From: Terriglobia bacterium
GTDB lineage: Bacteria > Acidobacteriota > Terriglobia > UBA7540
Reading direction: 5' to 3'
NCBI GenBank assembly: GCA_022866195.1
Contig: JALHUF010000109.1
Location: forward strand, 1 to 10,839
DNA length: 10,839 nucleotides
A program made the translations under genes and the position numbers. This document shows positions 1 through 6,849 of this stretch, piece after piece. The stretch's first letter is position 1, and every line of letters begins with the position of its first letter. The notes beneath the pieces are model-generated. The model worked only from the letters and a program-made list of their open reading frames with translations, was not told the origin of the DNA and did no database searches.

Positions 1-1
1 A

Positions 2-853
2 GACCTGGAAAGCCCGCAGCCGGGTTGCTTCACCGAGGAACACGCCCGCCTCCTCTCGACGTTGGCGCCACAGATTGCCATTGCCATCGAGAATGCGCAG
101 CTCTATGAACGGGTGGTGAAGAGTGAGGCCCGACTCGAGCGCGACCTCACCCGCGCGCAGGAAATCCAGATGTACCTGATGCCAGGCATCGTCCCGGCGA
201 TTCCCGGACTGGAGCTGGGCTTGCGATTCCTGCCCGCGCGGGAGTTGGGGGGCGACCTCTACGATTTCATCGCTTACGGAAAAGACCGGCACGTGATAGC
301 CATTGGCGACGTCAGCGGCAAGGGGGCGCCGGCGGCGTTGTATGGGGCCATGGCCAGCGGCATTCTGCGCAGCTTGGCCCCGCAGCGGCTCGCCGCGCCC
401 GACCTGCTGCGGAAAGTGAACCTTATGCTTCTGGATCGCAAGATCGAGGGCCACTTCATTACCATGACCTACGCGATCTGGGAGCCCAAGACGAAGGCCC
501 TGCGCTTGGCCAACGCCGGGATGCCCTTGCCGATCCTCGTGCGCGCCGGGCACGCCCGGCCTATCCGCGTGGAAGGGGTGCCGCTGGGCCTGCTCGAACA
601 CACCGACTACCAGGAAACCGCCGTGACTCTGGACACGGGGGATTTGCTCGCCTTCTTTTCCGACGGTGTGTCGGAGGCTGCTGACCCGCAGCACGAGGAG
701 TTTGGGCCGCGGCGCCTGGAAAAGATCCTGCGGGAACATGCTGCGCGCCCCGTGGAAGAGATTCTGGAGATTCTCTTCGCCGAAATCTCCCGCTTCGAGC
801 AGGGTCGGCCCCGACGTGATGACCAGACGCTGCTGCTTATGCGCGTGCGCTGA
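2..853 (+). CDS. GAF plus PP2C/SpoIIE-type serine phosphatase, 5' truncated by window edge
   Basis: RsbU/SpoIIE-like protein phosphatase that would dephosphorylate a STAS-domain anti-sigma-factor antagonist in a partner-switching pathway. The reading frame is open from base 2, so the gene starts outside the window. The TTG at 62 lies inside the end of a GAF domain (FTEEHARLLSTLAPQ then IAIAIENAQLYERV) and is not a start. A short helical linker leads into the PP2C-like domain, whose metal-binding motifs are visible: ARELGGDLYDF, then IGDVSGKGAPAAL, FFSDGVSEA and RRDDQTLLL near the C-terminus. Gly-Asp-Val-Ser-Gly-Lys-Gly and the two late Asp residues are the family signature. The GAF domain probably senses a ligand or redox state, but no ligand can be named. 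A STAS protein, the expected type of substrate, is encoded at 8406-8753; a link between the two is inference. The phosphatase call is firm. Confidence 0.9.
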   Translation, partial: DLESPQPGCFTEEHARLLSTLAPQIAIAIENAQLYERVVKSEARLERDLTRAQEIQMYLMPGIVPAIPGLELGLRFLPARELGGDLYDFIAYGKDRHVIAIGDVSGKGAPAALYGAMASGILRSLAPQRLAAPDLLRKVNLMLLDRKIEGHFITMTYAIWEPKTKALRLANAGMPLPILVRAGHARPIRVEGVPLGLLEHTDYQETAVTLDTGDLLAFFSDGVSEAADPQHEEFGPRRLEKILREHAARPVEEILEILFAEISRFEQGRPRRDDQTLLLMRVR

Positions 854-904
854 GAGCCAGGTTTCAGGTGTCGGGTGCGGAGTGACACGCGATTGCGCCA
901 CCTC

Positions 905-932
905 GGCGGTTGGCCACTGGCAACTGACCACG
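905..932. repeat. Degenerate heptamer tract upstream of lysA
   Basis: Four consecutive 7-base units can be read: GGCGGTT, GGCCACT, GGCAACT, GACCACG. They fill the space where a Shine-Dalgarno sequence for lysA would be expected and end five bases before its ATG. Two other tracts with the same 7-bp period lie at 2179-2220 and 2762-2782. The units are imperfect, so the period is more convincing than the consensus. Confidence 0.5.
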
Positions 933-936
933 GATT

Positions 937-2178
937 ATGACAGCCTTTCACTACCACCCCGATCAGCTCTGTGGTGAGGATGGTCCACTCACCTCCGTGG
1001 CGGAGCGCTTCGGGACGCCGACCTATGTTTACAGCCGGGGCGCGATTTTGGCGAACTACCGACGGCTGGCGAGCGGACTCACCGAGATCCCCGGCCTGAT
1101 CTGTTACTCCGTCAAGGCGAATTCCAATCTGAGAATCCTGAGCCTCCTGCGGGAAGCCGGCGCGGGTTTCGACATCGTTTCGGGCGGCGAACTGGCGCGA
1201 GTGCTGCGGGCGGGAGCGGACCCGGAGCGCGTGGTGTTTTCCGGCGTGGGCAAGACCGTGGCGGAAATGGACGCCGGCCTCGCCGCGGGCATCCTGATGT
1301 TCAATGTGGAATCGGCGGGCGAACTGGAACTCCTTGAAGCGCGCGCCCGGGCGCGGGGAAAGCCCGCCCCCGTTTCGGTCCGCGTCAATCCGGACGTCGT
1401 CGCCGCGACGCATCCTTACGTCTCGACCGGCCAGATCATCCACAAGTTTGGCGTCCCCACCGACGAGGCGCTGGAGCTCTATCGCCGTGCCGCGCAATCA
1501 AAACACATGAGCGTGCGCGGGGTGGCGTGTCACATCGGGTCGCAGATTCTCGAGGTTGAGCCGTTCTTGAAGGCCATGGACGAAATCCTCAGCGTCGCGG
1601 AAGCGTTGCGGACGATGGGCACTGACGTGGAATTCCTGGACCTGGGCGGCGGCTATGGGATTCGCTATGCGGACGAGCAGCCCCTGGCCATGGAGCGGCT
1701 GATGTACGGCCTGGCGGCGCGACTGCGCGGCACAACCTATCGCCTCATCATCGAGCCCGGCCGGACGCTGGTGGGCGACGCGGGCGTGCTCCTGACCCGC
1801 GTCCTCTACGTGAAGCAAAGTCAGCAGAAGAATTTCATTGTCGTGGACGCGGGAATGAACGACCTGATGCGGCCCACGCTTTATGGCTCCTACCACGAAA
1901 TCGTCCCCGTCGAGCAGCGCCCGACGGAGAAGCTTACGGCGGACGTGGTCGGCCCCCTGTGTGAGACGGGAGACTTTCTCGCCCAGGACCGCGAGATGCC
2001 TGACGTCCGGGCTGGCGACCTGCTGGCGATTCTCACCGTCGGGGCCTACGGCTACGTGCTCGCCTCAAACTACAATCCCCGGCCGCGGCCGGCAGAAGTG
2101 CTGGTTGACGGCCACGAGGTTGAGCTCATCCGCCCCCGCGAACGCGTGGAAGACTTGATGGCCGGAGAAGTACCCTAG
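937..2178 (+). CDS. lysA: Diaminopimelate decarboxylase
   Basis: Cytosolic PLP enzyme that decarboxylates meso-2,6-diaminopimelate to L-lysine, the last step of lysine synthesis. At 413 residues it has the usual family length. Fold-type III (alanine racemase-like) landmarks are all present: the PLP lysine in CYSVKANSN (about K60), the phosphate-contacting HIGSQ (199-203), the glycine loop LGGGYGI (236-242), EPGRTLVGDAG (273-283), and the active-site CETGDF (342-347) that supplies the catalytic Cys from the second subunit. The C-terminal GAYGYVLASNYNPRPRPAEV motif is also typical. The ATG at 937 places the N-terminus correctly, but there is no clear Shine-Dalgarno sequence, because the leader is a heptamer repeat tract. 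It sits 83 bp after the phosphatase on the same strand and converges with nadK. Nothing is missing or odd in the protein. Confidence 0.96.
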   Translation: MTAFHYHPDQLCGEDGPLTSVAERFGTPTYVYSRGAILANYRRLASGLTEIPGLICYSVKANSNLRILSLLREAGAGFDIVSGGELARVLRAGADPERVVFSGVGKTVAEMDAGLAAGILMFNVESAGELELLEARARARGKPAPVSVRVNPDVVAATHPYVSTGQIIHKFGVPTDEALELYRRAAQSKHMSVRGVACHIGSQILEVEPFLKAMDEILSVAEALRTMGTDVEFLDLGGGYGIRYADEQPLAMERLMYGLAARLRGTTYRLIIEPGRTLVGDAGVLLTRVLYVKQSQQKNFIVVDAGMNDLMRPTLYGSYHEIVPVEQRPTEKLTADVVGPLCETGDFLAQDREMPDVRAGDLLAILTVGAYGYVLASNYNPRPRPAEVLVDGHEVELIRPRERVEDLMAGEVP

Positions 2179-2220
2179 AAGGCAGTAGGCAGAAAGCAGT
2201 AAGCAGAAGGCGGCAGGCGG
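2179..2220. repeat. Six-unit degenerate heptamer tract after lysA stop
   Basis: The tract begins directly after the lysA stop codon. Units: AAGGCAG, TAGGCAG, AAAGCAG, TAAGCAG, AAGGCGG, CAGGCGG, consensus roughly WARGCRG. The strict 7-base spacing over 42 bases is seen directly. No hairpin or coding signal explains it. It resembles the short tandemly repeated heptamers described from cyanobacterial intergenic spacers in style, not in sequence. Confidence 0.65.
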
Positions 2221-2306
2221 CGCGGAGATACCTTTGGAGGGCGCAGAACGCTGTGCCCGCTGCGCTGCTGACCAAGTTAAGGTTGGCGTTCGATGGGAGG
2301 TTTTCA

Positions 2307-2716
2307 ATGCGCTAAATCACCCTCACTTACCCGATGAGACTCTTCGCGCTGTGGAAGCGGCACCCCATCTACCAAACTTGGTACTGGGAGCATCCAGGCC
2401 TCTTTGATGCACGAGACCTTTCCAACGCAAAGAATCAGCACCATCGGGGCTACCACTTCGGCGAATGGTTCACAGCCGTTCATTTTTGGACAAAGGGGTA
2501 GAGAGTTCTCTTGTGGGCCCGGCCGGGATGGAATTTCTGCAGAAGGAATATCGACCTGATCTGCTGGTCTTCGACAGAGAGCACCGGTACTTCTTCTTTC
2601 TCGAAGTCAAACGGGAAGGGGATCGACTGAGGAAAAATCAAAAAGATTCATTCCCGGCGATCGAAGAAAGATTCGATTGTCCCGTGTTTCTCGTTAATCT
2701 GAAACCAGCCCGATGA
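2307..2716 (+). pseudogene. Broken VRR-NUC-like (PD-(D/E)XK) nuclease gene
   Basis: Two overlapping frames encode halves of one small protein. Frame A opens at ATG 2307 behind GGGAGG, hits TAA at 2313 after two codons, and resumes at ATG 2334 (MRLFALWKRHPIYQTWYWEHP...) to TAG 2499. Frame B (-1) carries the rest to 2716: EYRPDLLVFD, then FFFLEVKREGDRLRKNQ and CPVFLVNLKP. PD...EVK...D.LR..Q is the pattern of VRR-NUC/Holliday-resolvase-like nucleases: Asp in RPDLL, Glu and Lys in LEVK, Gln in KNQ. Joining the frames at 2492-2498 gives about 127 residues from the 2334 start. One added G in the run GGGG would also repair the frame. The early stop plus the frame break favour a decaying gene. Programmed -1 frameshifting is an alternative. 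The segment looks less GC-rich than lysA, suggesting foreign origin. Function in defence or repair is not shown. Confidence 0.6.
2492..2498 (+). other. AAAGGGG slippery-type heptamer next to a stop codon
   Basis: In the frame of the upstream half-gene the codons read A-AAG-GGG followed immediately by TAG (2499-2501). This is the X-XXY-YYZ form used for -1 ribosomal frameshifting. Slipping back one base gives AAA-GGG-GTA-GAG, which is exactly the frame of the downstream nuclease half. It could equally mark a single-base deletion in a G run. No downstream stimulatory stem was verified. Confidence 0.35.
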
Positions 2717-2761
2717 ATGCGCCAGCTGGGGCGGATGCAGCGTGCTGCGCGCGTACACGCC

Positions 2762-2782
2762 GTTGACTGTCGACTGTTAACT
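2762..2782. repeat. Three-unit heptamer tract beside nadK 3' end
   Basis: Three adjacent units GTTGACT, GTCGACT, GTTAACT (consensus GTYRACT) end eight bases short of the nadK stop codon. This is the third intergenic tract of period 7 in the first 2.8 kb. The unit differs from the WARGCRG tract after lysA, so the period is shared rather than the sequence. Confidence 0.5.
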
Positions 2783-2789
2783 GCCTTTC

Positions 2790-3653
2790 CTACCGCTCGC
2801 CCCACTTCAATTTCTGGCGGAGGATTTCGAAGTAGTCTTTATTGGGCGGTTGAATAATCTCCACGCAGGAGGACGCCTTTTTCAGGCGGACGGTATCGTC
2901 GCTGTGCGTCGCGATGCCCATCTGCCCGTCCACGGTCAAGTAGGCGACCTCGCGCTGGCTCTTGACTACTACTTCAATCTGGACAGAATCAGGAAGGACC
3001 AGCGGCCGGTTGGTGAGCGTGTGGGCGCAGATGGGAGTGACGACAAAGGCCTCCACAGCCGGCGTGACGATGGGCCCGCCCGCTGCCAGCGAATAGGCCG
3101 TGGAGCCGGTGGGCGTAGAGACGATGAGCCCGTCAGATTTGTAGGTGGAAATGAACCTGCCGTTCACCAGCACATCGAAATCGAGGATGCGGGCGATGGC
3201 GCCCTTGTTGAGCACCACGTCATTCAATGCCAAGAACGAGGAGATGACTTCATCGGCGCGCACCAACTCGCCTTCGATTTGCACGCGGCGCTCGGTTTTG
3301 AAATTACCGGCCAGCACCAGCTCGAGCGTCGGGTAGAGCTCTTCCCTGGTAATCACCGTGAGGAAGCCGAGTCCGCCCAAGTTCACGGCCAGGATGGGGA
3401 CGGGCTTGCGGTTCAGCGCCCGCGCCGCCGCCAGCAGCGTCCCGTCGCCGCCCAGCACGACGAGCAGATCAACCTGGCTGGGCATTTCGTTGCGCGAGAG
3501 GCTTTTTTCGCCGCTTTCCAGCAGCGAGGCGGTCTCTTTATCGAGGAATACCTCGACGTTGCGCTCCCGCAGCCACTGGGTGAGGGAAGGGACGATTTCG
3601 CGGATTTCGGTTTTCTTCGGTTTGGATATGATGCCGATTCGTTTGATGCTCAT
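2790..3653 (-). CDS. nadK: NAD kinase
   Basis: ATP- (or polyphosphate-) dependent kinase that phosphorylates NAD to NADP, supplying the cell's NADP pool in the cytosol. The 287-residue length is normal. The signature GGDGT lies at residues 68-72 in VVLGGDGTLLAAAR. It is followed by NLGGLGFLT (91-99), the NAD-contacting LND (143-145), and the diagnostic SDGLIVSTPTGSTAYSLAAG (173-192) with GGP next. The late HTLTNRPLVLPDS and TVDGQ motifs complete the family pattern. The ATG at 3653 starts with SIKRIGIISKP, the usual first beta strand of the family. A GGAG lies close upstream. It follows tlyA with only 14 bases between, so the two are almost certainly co-transcribed, as they are in many bacteria. 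It converges with lysA across the broken nuclease gene. Confidence 0.96.
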   Translation of the reverse strand: MSIKRIGIISKPKKTEIREIVPSLTQWLRERNVEVFLDKETASLLESGEKSLSRNEMPSQVDLLVVLGGDGTLLAAARALNRKPVPILAVNLGGLGFLTVITREELYPTLELVLAGNFKTERRVQIEGELVRADEVISSFLALNDVVLNKGAIARILDFDVLVNGRFISTYKSDGLIVSTPTGSTAYSLAAGGPIVTPAVEAFVVTPICAHTLTNRPLVLPDSVQIEVVVKSQREVAYLTVDGQMGIATHSDDTVRLKKASSCVEIIQPPNKDYFEILRQKLKWGER

Positions 3654-3667
3654 GGGCTCCGGCTATT

Positions 3668-4501
3668 CTAGACGGGATTTGGCCAAATCGCATGCAGGAA
3701 AAATTCTCGGTTGCCCGAAGGGCCCCGCAGGCAACTTTCGGCGGAGGCTATCTGGCTGAAGCCCAGTTCGAGCAGCTTGCGCTCAACCTTGGCTACAGCT
3801 TCCCGGTGGAAACGCGGGTCGCGCACCACGCCGCCCTTGCCTACCTGCGCGCGGCCCACTTCGAATTGCGGCTTCACCAGCACCAGCAGGTCAGCTCCGG
3901 GCAGCAAGAGCGGGGGGACAGCCGGAAGGATCAGCGTGGCGGAGATGAAGGAGACGTCCATGGTTACGGCCTCCACCCGCTTGCCGATTTGCTCGCGCGT
4001 CAAGTATCGGGCGTTGGTTCTTTCCAGGACCACGACCCGTGCGTCGCGACGGAGTTTCCAGTCCAGTTGGTTGGTCCCCACGTCCACCGCCAAGACCTGC
4101 GCGGCGCCTCTTTGGAGCAAGCAGTCCGTGAAGCCTCCGGTGGAGGCGCCGACGTCCAGGCAAACCTTTCCGTCCACATCGACACTAAAATCATCCAGCG
4201 CCGCCTCCAGCTTCAGACCGCCGCGGCTGACGTACTTGGCAGGCTGGCCAAGCAAGCGGAGCGAAGCGTCCAGACTCACCCGCAGGCCACACTTCTCCGC
4301 CTTCTGGTTGTCCACCAGGACTTGGCCCGCCAGAATGAGGGCCTGACCCTTCTCCCGCGAGTCTGTCAGGCCGCGTTCCACCAGGAGGCGATCCAGACGG
4401 ATTTTGCCAGCAGCCGCGCGAGCCACGAACGAAGCATACTCTCGACGCCCACGGATGCAATAGGAGCAGGGCAGGAGGATGTCCGCGGCTGCCGCAGACA
4501 T
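3668..4501 (-). CDS. tlyA: TlyA family rRNA (cytidine-2'-O)-methyltransferase / putative hemolysin
   Basis: The family methylates ribose 2'-OH groups of 16S/23S rRNA cytidines using SAM; members were first described as hemolysins. An N-terminal S4 RNA-binding domain (KIRLDRLLVERGLTDSREKG... to the YVSRGGLKLEAAL junction) precedes an FtsJ-like methyltransferase domain. That domain has the SAM loop CLDVGASTGGFTDCLL, then TMDVSFIS, LVKPQFE and ESCLRGPSGNREFFLH, which hold the Asp-Lys-Glu catalytic set. The ATG at 4501 has AAGG six bases upstream. It adds about 33 residues before KIRLDRLL, including a CSYC pair, that most relatives lack. An in-frame GTG at 4426 would give the more usual 252 residues but has no good ribosome site. 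The gene is upstream of nadK in an operon. The REPIN at 4539-4631 lies immediately upstream. Confidence 0.92.
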   Translation of the reverse strand: MSAAAADILLPCSYCIRGRREYASFVARAAAGKIRLDRLLVERGLTDSREKGQALILAGQVLVDNQKAEKCGLRVSLDASLRLLGQPAKYVSRGGLKLEAALDDFSVDVDGKVCLDVGASTGGFTDCLLQRGAAQVLAVDVGTNQLDWKLRRDARVVVLERTNARYLTREQIGKRVEAVTMDVSFISATLILPAVPPLLLPGADLLVLVKPQFEVGRAQVGKGGVVRDPRFHREAVAKVERKLLELGFSQIASAESCLRGPSGNREFFLHAIWPNPV

Positions 4502-4538
4502 CGCACCCTTGCGATCACGGCGGTAAGTGCTGGCAGTG

Positions 4539-4631
4539 GGTAGCGCGGACCTGTCGTTTAGGTCCGCGGCTTTTTGTTGTCAATGGGGGACGAACCGCAG
4601 ACCTCCAAAACAGGTCTGCGGTACAGTCTCT
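4539..4631. repeat. REPIN-like paired-hairpin repeat, left copy
   Basis: Ninety-two of 93 bases match 8250-8342; the only difference is G4621 versus C8332. The element holds two hairpins: stem 4544-4552 with 4560-4568 (9 bp, 7-nt loop), and stem 4596-4604 with 4612-4620 (9 bp, 7-nt loop), separated by a T-rich spacer. Its ends are inverted relative to one another (GTAGCGC... against ...GCG[G/C]TAC), the layout of two REP sequences in inverted orientation. No RAYT transposase is in the window. The first stem is followed by GCTTTTT, so it resembles a plus-strand terminator. Confidence 0.8.
4555..4583 (-). promoter_or_regulatory. Possible promoter inside the REPIN, facing tlyA
   Basis: On the minus strand TTGACA (4583-4578) is followed by a 17-base spacer and TAAACG (4560-4555). 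The -35 is perfect; the -10 matches only three of six consensus positions and lies partly in the loop of the first hairpin. The predicted start is about 50 bases upstream of the tlyA ATG at 4501. The same sites recur in the right copy (8294-8266), facing the tcmP operon. Confidence 0.3.
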
Positions 4632-4815
4632 GCTGGCAGTGATGAAATGCCGGTGGCTCAACCCGTAATAATGCCGCTGGGGAGGCAGGCCGGGATGGTA
4701 GCCCCAAGCCCCGCAGACATGACCCAACACGCCGTGTATGGGCCACCCGCGAAATCGATGGATGGGAAAGTGGATAAACCAAGCCGCGCGACCCGGCAAG
4801 AAATCGTCGGTCGAA
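4632..4815. other. Gene-free spacer between left REPIN and nuclease gene
   Basis: These 184 bases, together with the REPIN and the tlyA leader, form a 314-base stretch without a gene. I see no coding sequence with family resemblance, no strong intrinsic terminator for the operon that ends at 4816, and no similarity to the spacer on the island's other side. The small open frames crossing it look accidental. Confidence 0.5.
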
Positions 4816-5808
4816 TCACTCTTCCTGGTCGGGCTTGCATACCTTGTCTAAGCTTGACAGCCATTCGGCGTCTGGTTCTAATGCAATATCAGAAGATTTC
4901 GGGATGCTCACCGAGTGTATGTCAGGTCCGTAGCTGACAGCCACGTCCTCAGGAGCCAGAACAGAATGATACAAGTGCATTAGGAGGTCGGCTGCCAGCC
5001 GATATAAGGCGGACTCTGCCAATGGCATTCTGTGGTAAACGGGAAAGATCGGAAGGTACAGATCGTCCAGCATAAAGAGGGCCGGTTTCCCCTCGCCGTG
5101 TTCATCTCTGAAACCCCAAGTGACGGCACCGCGACCGAGTACGCAGAGCGCGCGGACAAGTTCCAAGCGCTTCAAGGTTCTGTTGATATCGAAGAATCGA
5201 TCGATGAGACTCTCGAGTTCAATACCCTCTTTGAGGTCGGTCGCAATAATTGCCGAGTACAGCGGATTGCTTAGGCCGTGAATACATGAACTGCTTTCGC
5301 GGTTTTCCACGGTTCGATTGGCGTTTGTCCTCGGTCGACGCAATCGATGGCACGTCACCAGCTTTTCCATCGCCTGATCGAAAGAGTGAAAGTCGAGTGT
5401 CTGCTTGACTTCACAAACTGCATAGACTCCATCAATTGGCAGGAAGACCCTGCGGGACTGCGGTGTCGCGCCAGCTTTGACGGCTTGAAACCACTGCTCG
5501 TTAAAGACGACTACATCAAAGTCTCCCCCGGTCTTACCGCTTCGGTCCGTTATCACACCTGCCTTCACAGAGTAGCGAGTCGGTAGGAGTTGAGACAGCC
5601 CCTCTCGAATAATGTCTTCTACTCCTGGACCTGAGTCAAAATTGTCAACGTTCATCCCCTTCTCAAGCTGCGTCCTCAACGCAATTTGTGTCTCGAGGCC
5701 AATACACCTCTGCAAGAAAGCCGACTTCAGTTTGCCCGACGCGCTTTCCCTCGGGTGCCACTGCGTCGTGTCGGGAAGTGGGATGGATTCGGAGTTCTTG
5801 TCTGTCAT
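4816..5808 (-). CDS. DUF6602-like PD-(D/E)XK nuclease-fold protein
   Basis: A 330-residue protein whose N-terminal half looks like the DUF6602 family and related restriction-endonuclease-like proteins. In order: a helix with GPGVEDIIREGLSQLLP (about 60-76), YSVKAGVITDRSGKTGGDFDVVVF (79-102), and LPIDGVYAVCEVKQTLDF (123-140). The Glu in GVED, Asp in GGDFD (D96/D98), and Glu133-x-Lys135 in CEVK form the E...D...ExK arrangement of the PD-(D/E)XK superfamily, so DNA or RNA cleavage is plausible. The C-terminal half is not recognised; a helical segment with ALYRLAADLLMHLYH may mediate contacts. It is the last gene of the three-gene operon, starting 21 bases after the radical SAM stop codon. The ATG at 5808 has only a weak GAGAG upstream. 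No signal peptide is seen, so it is likely cytosolic. Nuclease fold is well supported; target and family number are less certain. Confidence 0.7.
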   Translation of the reverse strand: MTDKNSESIPLPDTTQWHPRESASGKLKSAFLQRCIGLETQIALRTQLEKGMNVDNFDSGPGVEDIIREGLSQLLPTRYSVKAGVITDRSGKTGGDFDVVVFNEQWFQAVKAGATPQSRRVFLPIDGVYAVCEVKQTLDFHSFDQAMEKLVTCHRLRRPRTNANRTVENRESSSCIHGLSNPLYSAIIATDLKEGIELESLIDRFFDINRTLKRLELVRALCVLGRGAVTWGFRDEHGEGKPALFMLDDLYLPIFPVYHRMPLAESALYRLAADLLMHLYHSVLAPEDVAVSYGPDIHSVSIPKSSDIALEPDAEWLSSLDKVCKPDQEE

Positions 5809-5829
5809 GGTCTCTCGCGCCCAGCGGCT

Positions 5830-6849
5830 TCACGCGATAACGGGCAGGAGCGCCTTCGAGGGAGGAACGCTTCTGGTCGTAGTTGCCGCCATTTCAGCGC
5901 GACGTTCACCAACGATTCCGTCTCTCGCGCCGAGCAAGCAATGGCAACCCTGAAACTTGAGGCCCAGGGCTTTCCACAACGCCTTGTCCTCTTTGCACAG
6001 AGCAGGGGTGATCCCAGCCTTCAAGTGTTCGATTGCGAAACGGAACATCTCCACCTGCTTCTCAAACGGTATCCGGTACTTAAATCCCGAGGGGTCTTTT
6101 TGCTCAGTCAAGTAGTCGAAGATGCTGTCGTCTCGGCCATTCGCCTTGGCTGCGTTCCTTAAGCCGCGGTAGGAAGTGGCACGCAATGCGCCAAGAGTGA
6201 TCATCTCTGGCTCCAGCGCATTGATCCTTTTGATTGCTTCGGAGTATCCGCACTTCCAATCGGGATACGGCACCATCGGATCCAAGCGAAAACGTATGGG
6301 CCAGCCGGCTTTCTTCATTTTCTCGGCTGCCGAGAAACGCTCGGAAGGTGGCGGAGTACCGTGCTCCCAACGCCTTCCAACCTCCTCTGCATTCACTGAC
6401 CAGGAGAAGACGACCTGACGGGTCGGAGGTAGCGCAATGGCGTGCTGTATTTCTGTCGACTTCGTGAGAAAGATGAGTCGGTGCCGACCCTGTCGCGCGA
6501 AGGGCGGGATAATCCAATGCGTCAGCGGTTTCCCCGTTACTTTCTCGAATGCAGGGTCGAAAACAAGTCCGTCCTGCAATTCCCCCACGATCATCATTCT
6601 CGGAATGGGGTGAATGAGCCACTCCTGGAGCTGCTGAAGCATGTCCCCCACATTCGTGTATACCAAGCCGGATAGCTCCTCCGGATGAAACCGAAAGCGA
6701 GGAACGGTCTGCAAGAAGCAGTAGGAGCACCGATACGGGCAACCCGCGGCAGGGATCAGCTGCCAGAATTTGAAACAGACGATTCCGTTGTGATCACCCG
6801 GACCTGAAAATTGCCGGATGAATCTGCTCGCCCTTTGCCCGTACCTCAT
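5830..6849 (-). CDS. Spore photoproduct lyase-like (SPL family) radical SAM protein
   Basis: A 339-residue radical SAM protein. The [4Fe-4S]-binding motif is CPYRCSYC (C37, C41, C44), preceded by FWQLIPAAG and followed by FLQTVPRF, as in SplB relatives. Further family landmarks are IFLTKSTEI (126-134), VVFSWSVNAEEV (146-157), WEHGTPPPSERFSAA (161-175) and AGWPIRFRLDPMVPYPDW (181-198). Near the C-terminus, ALCKEDKALWKALGL then GCHCLLG gives Cys285, Cys302 and Cys304. SPL itself uses a C-terminal-half Cys as hydrogen donor; whether one of these serves that role is inference. SplB repairs UV spore photoproduct in spore-formers, but the operon context here (methyltransferase-like partner plus nuclease, no spore genes) argues for another reaction on nucleic acid. 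Its ATG overlaps the upstream stop (ATGA, 6849-6846), so translation is coupled. The radical SAM/SPL call is firm; substrate unknown. Confidence 0.85.
   Translation of the reverse strand: MRYGQRASRFIRQFSGPGDHNGIVCFKFWQLIPAAGCPYRCSYCFLQTVPRFRFHPEELSGLVYTNVGDMLQQLQEWLIHPIPRMMIVGELQDGLVFDPAFEKVTGKPLTHWIIPPFARQGRHRLIFLTKSTEIQHAIALPPTRQVVFSWSVNAEEVGRRWEHGTPPPSERFSAAEKMKKAGWPIRFRLDPMVPYPDWKCGYSEAIKRINALEPEMITLGALRATSYRGLRNAAKANGRDDSIFDYLTEQKDPSGFKYRIPFEKQVEMFRFAIEHLKAGITPALCKEDKALWKALGLKFQGCHCLLGARDGIVGERRAEMAATTTRSVPPSKALLPVIA

Noticed and set aside
607..1497. Minus-strand open frame of 296 codons across the phosphatase-lysA junction
   Set aside because: It runs antisense to two genes with full motif sets and through a repeat tract; residue composition is that of a shadow frame.
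2850..3671. Long plus-strand open frame opposite nadK
   Set aside because: It is the antisense of a gene with complete NAD kinase motifs; the peptide is low-complexity, rich in Gly/Arg/Gln/His, typical of a GC-rich shadow frame.
3692..4543. Long plus-strand open frame opposite tlyA (283 codons)
   Set aside because: Antisense shadow of tlyA in GC-rich DNA; no recognisable domain and no ribosome site.
4558..4799. Open frame on the minus strand sharing a peptide (SRGPKRQVRAT type) with another at 8154-8360
   Set aside because: The shared peptide is just the translation of the 93-bp REPIN copies. No ribosome site or family resemblance, and the hairpin structure explains the conservation.
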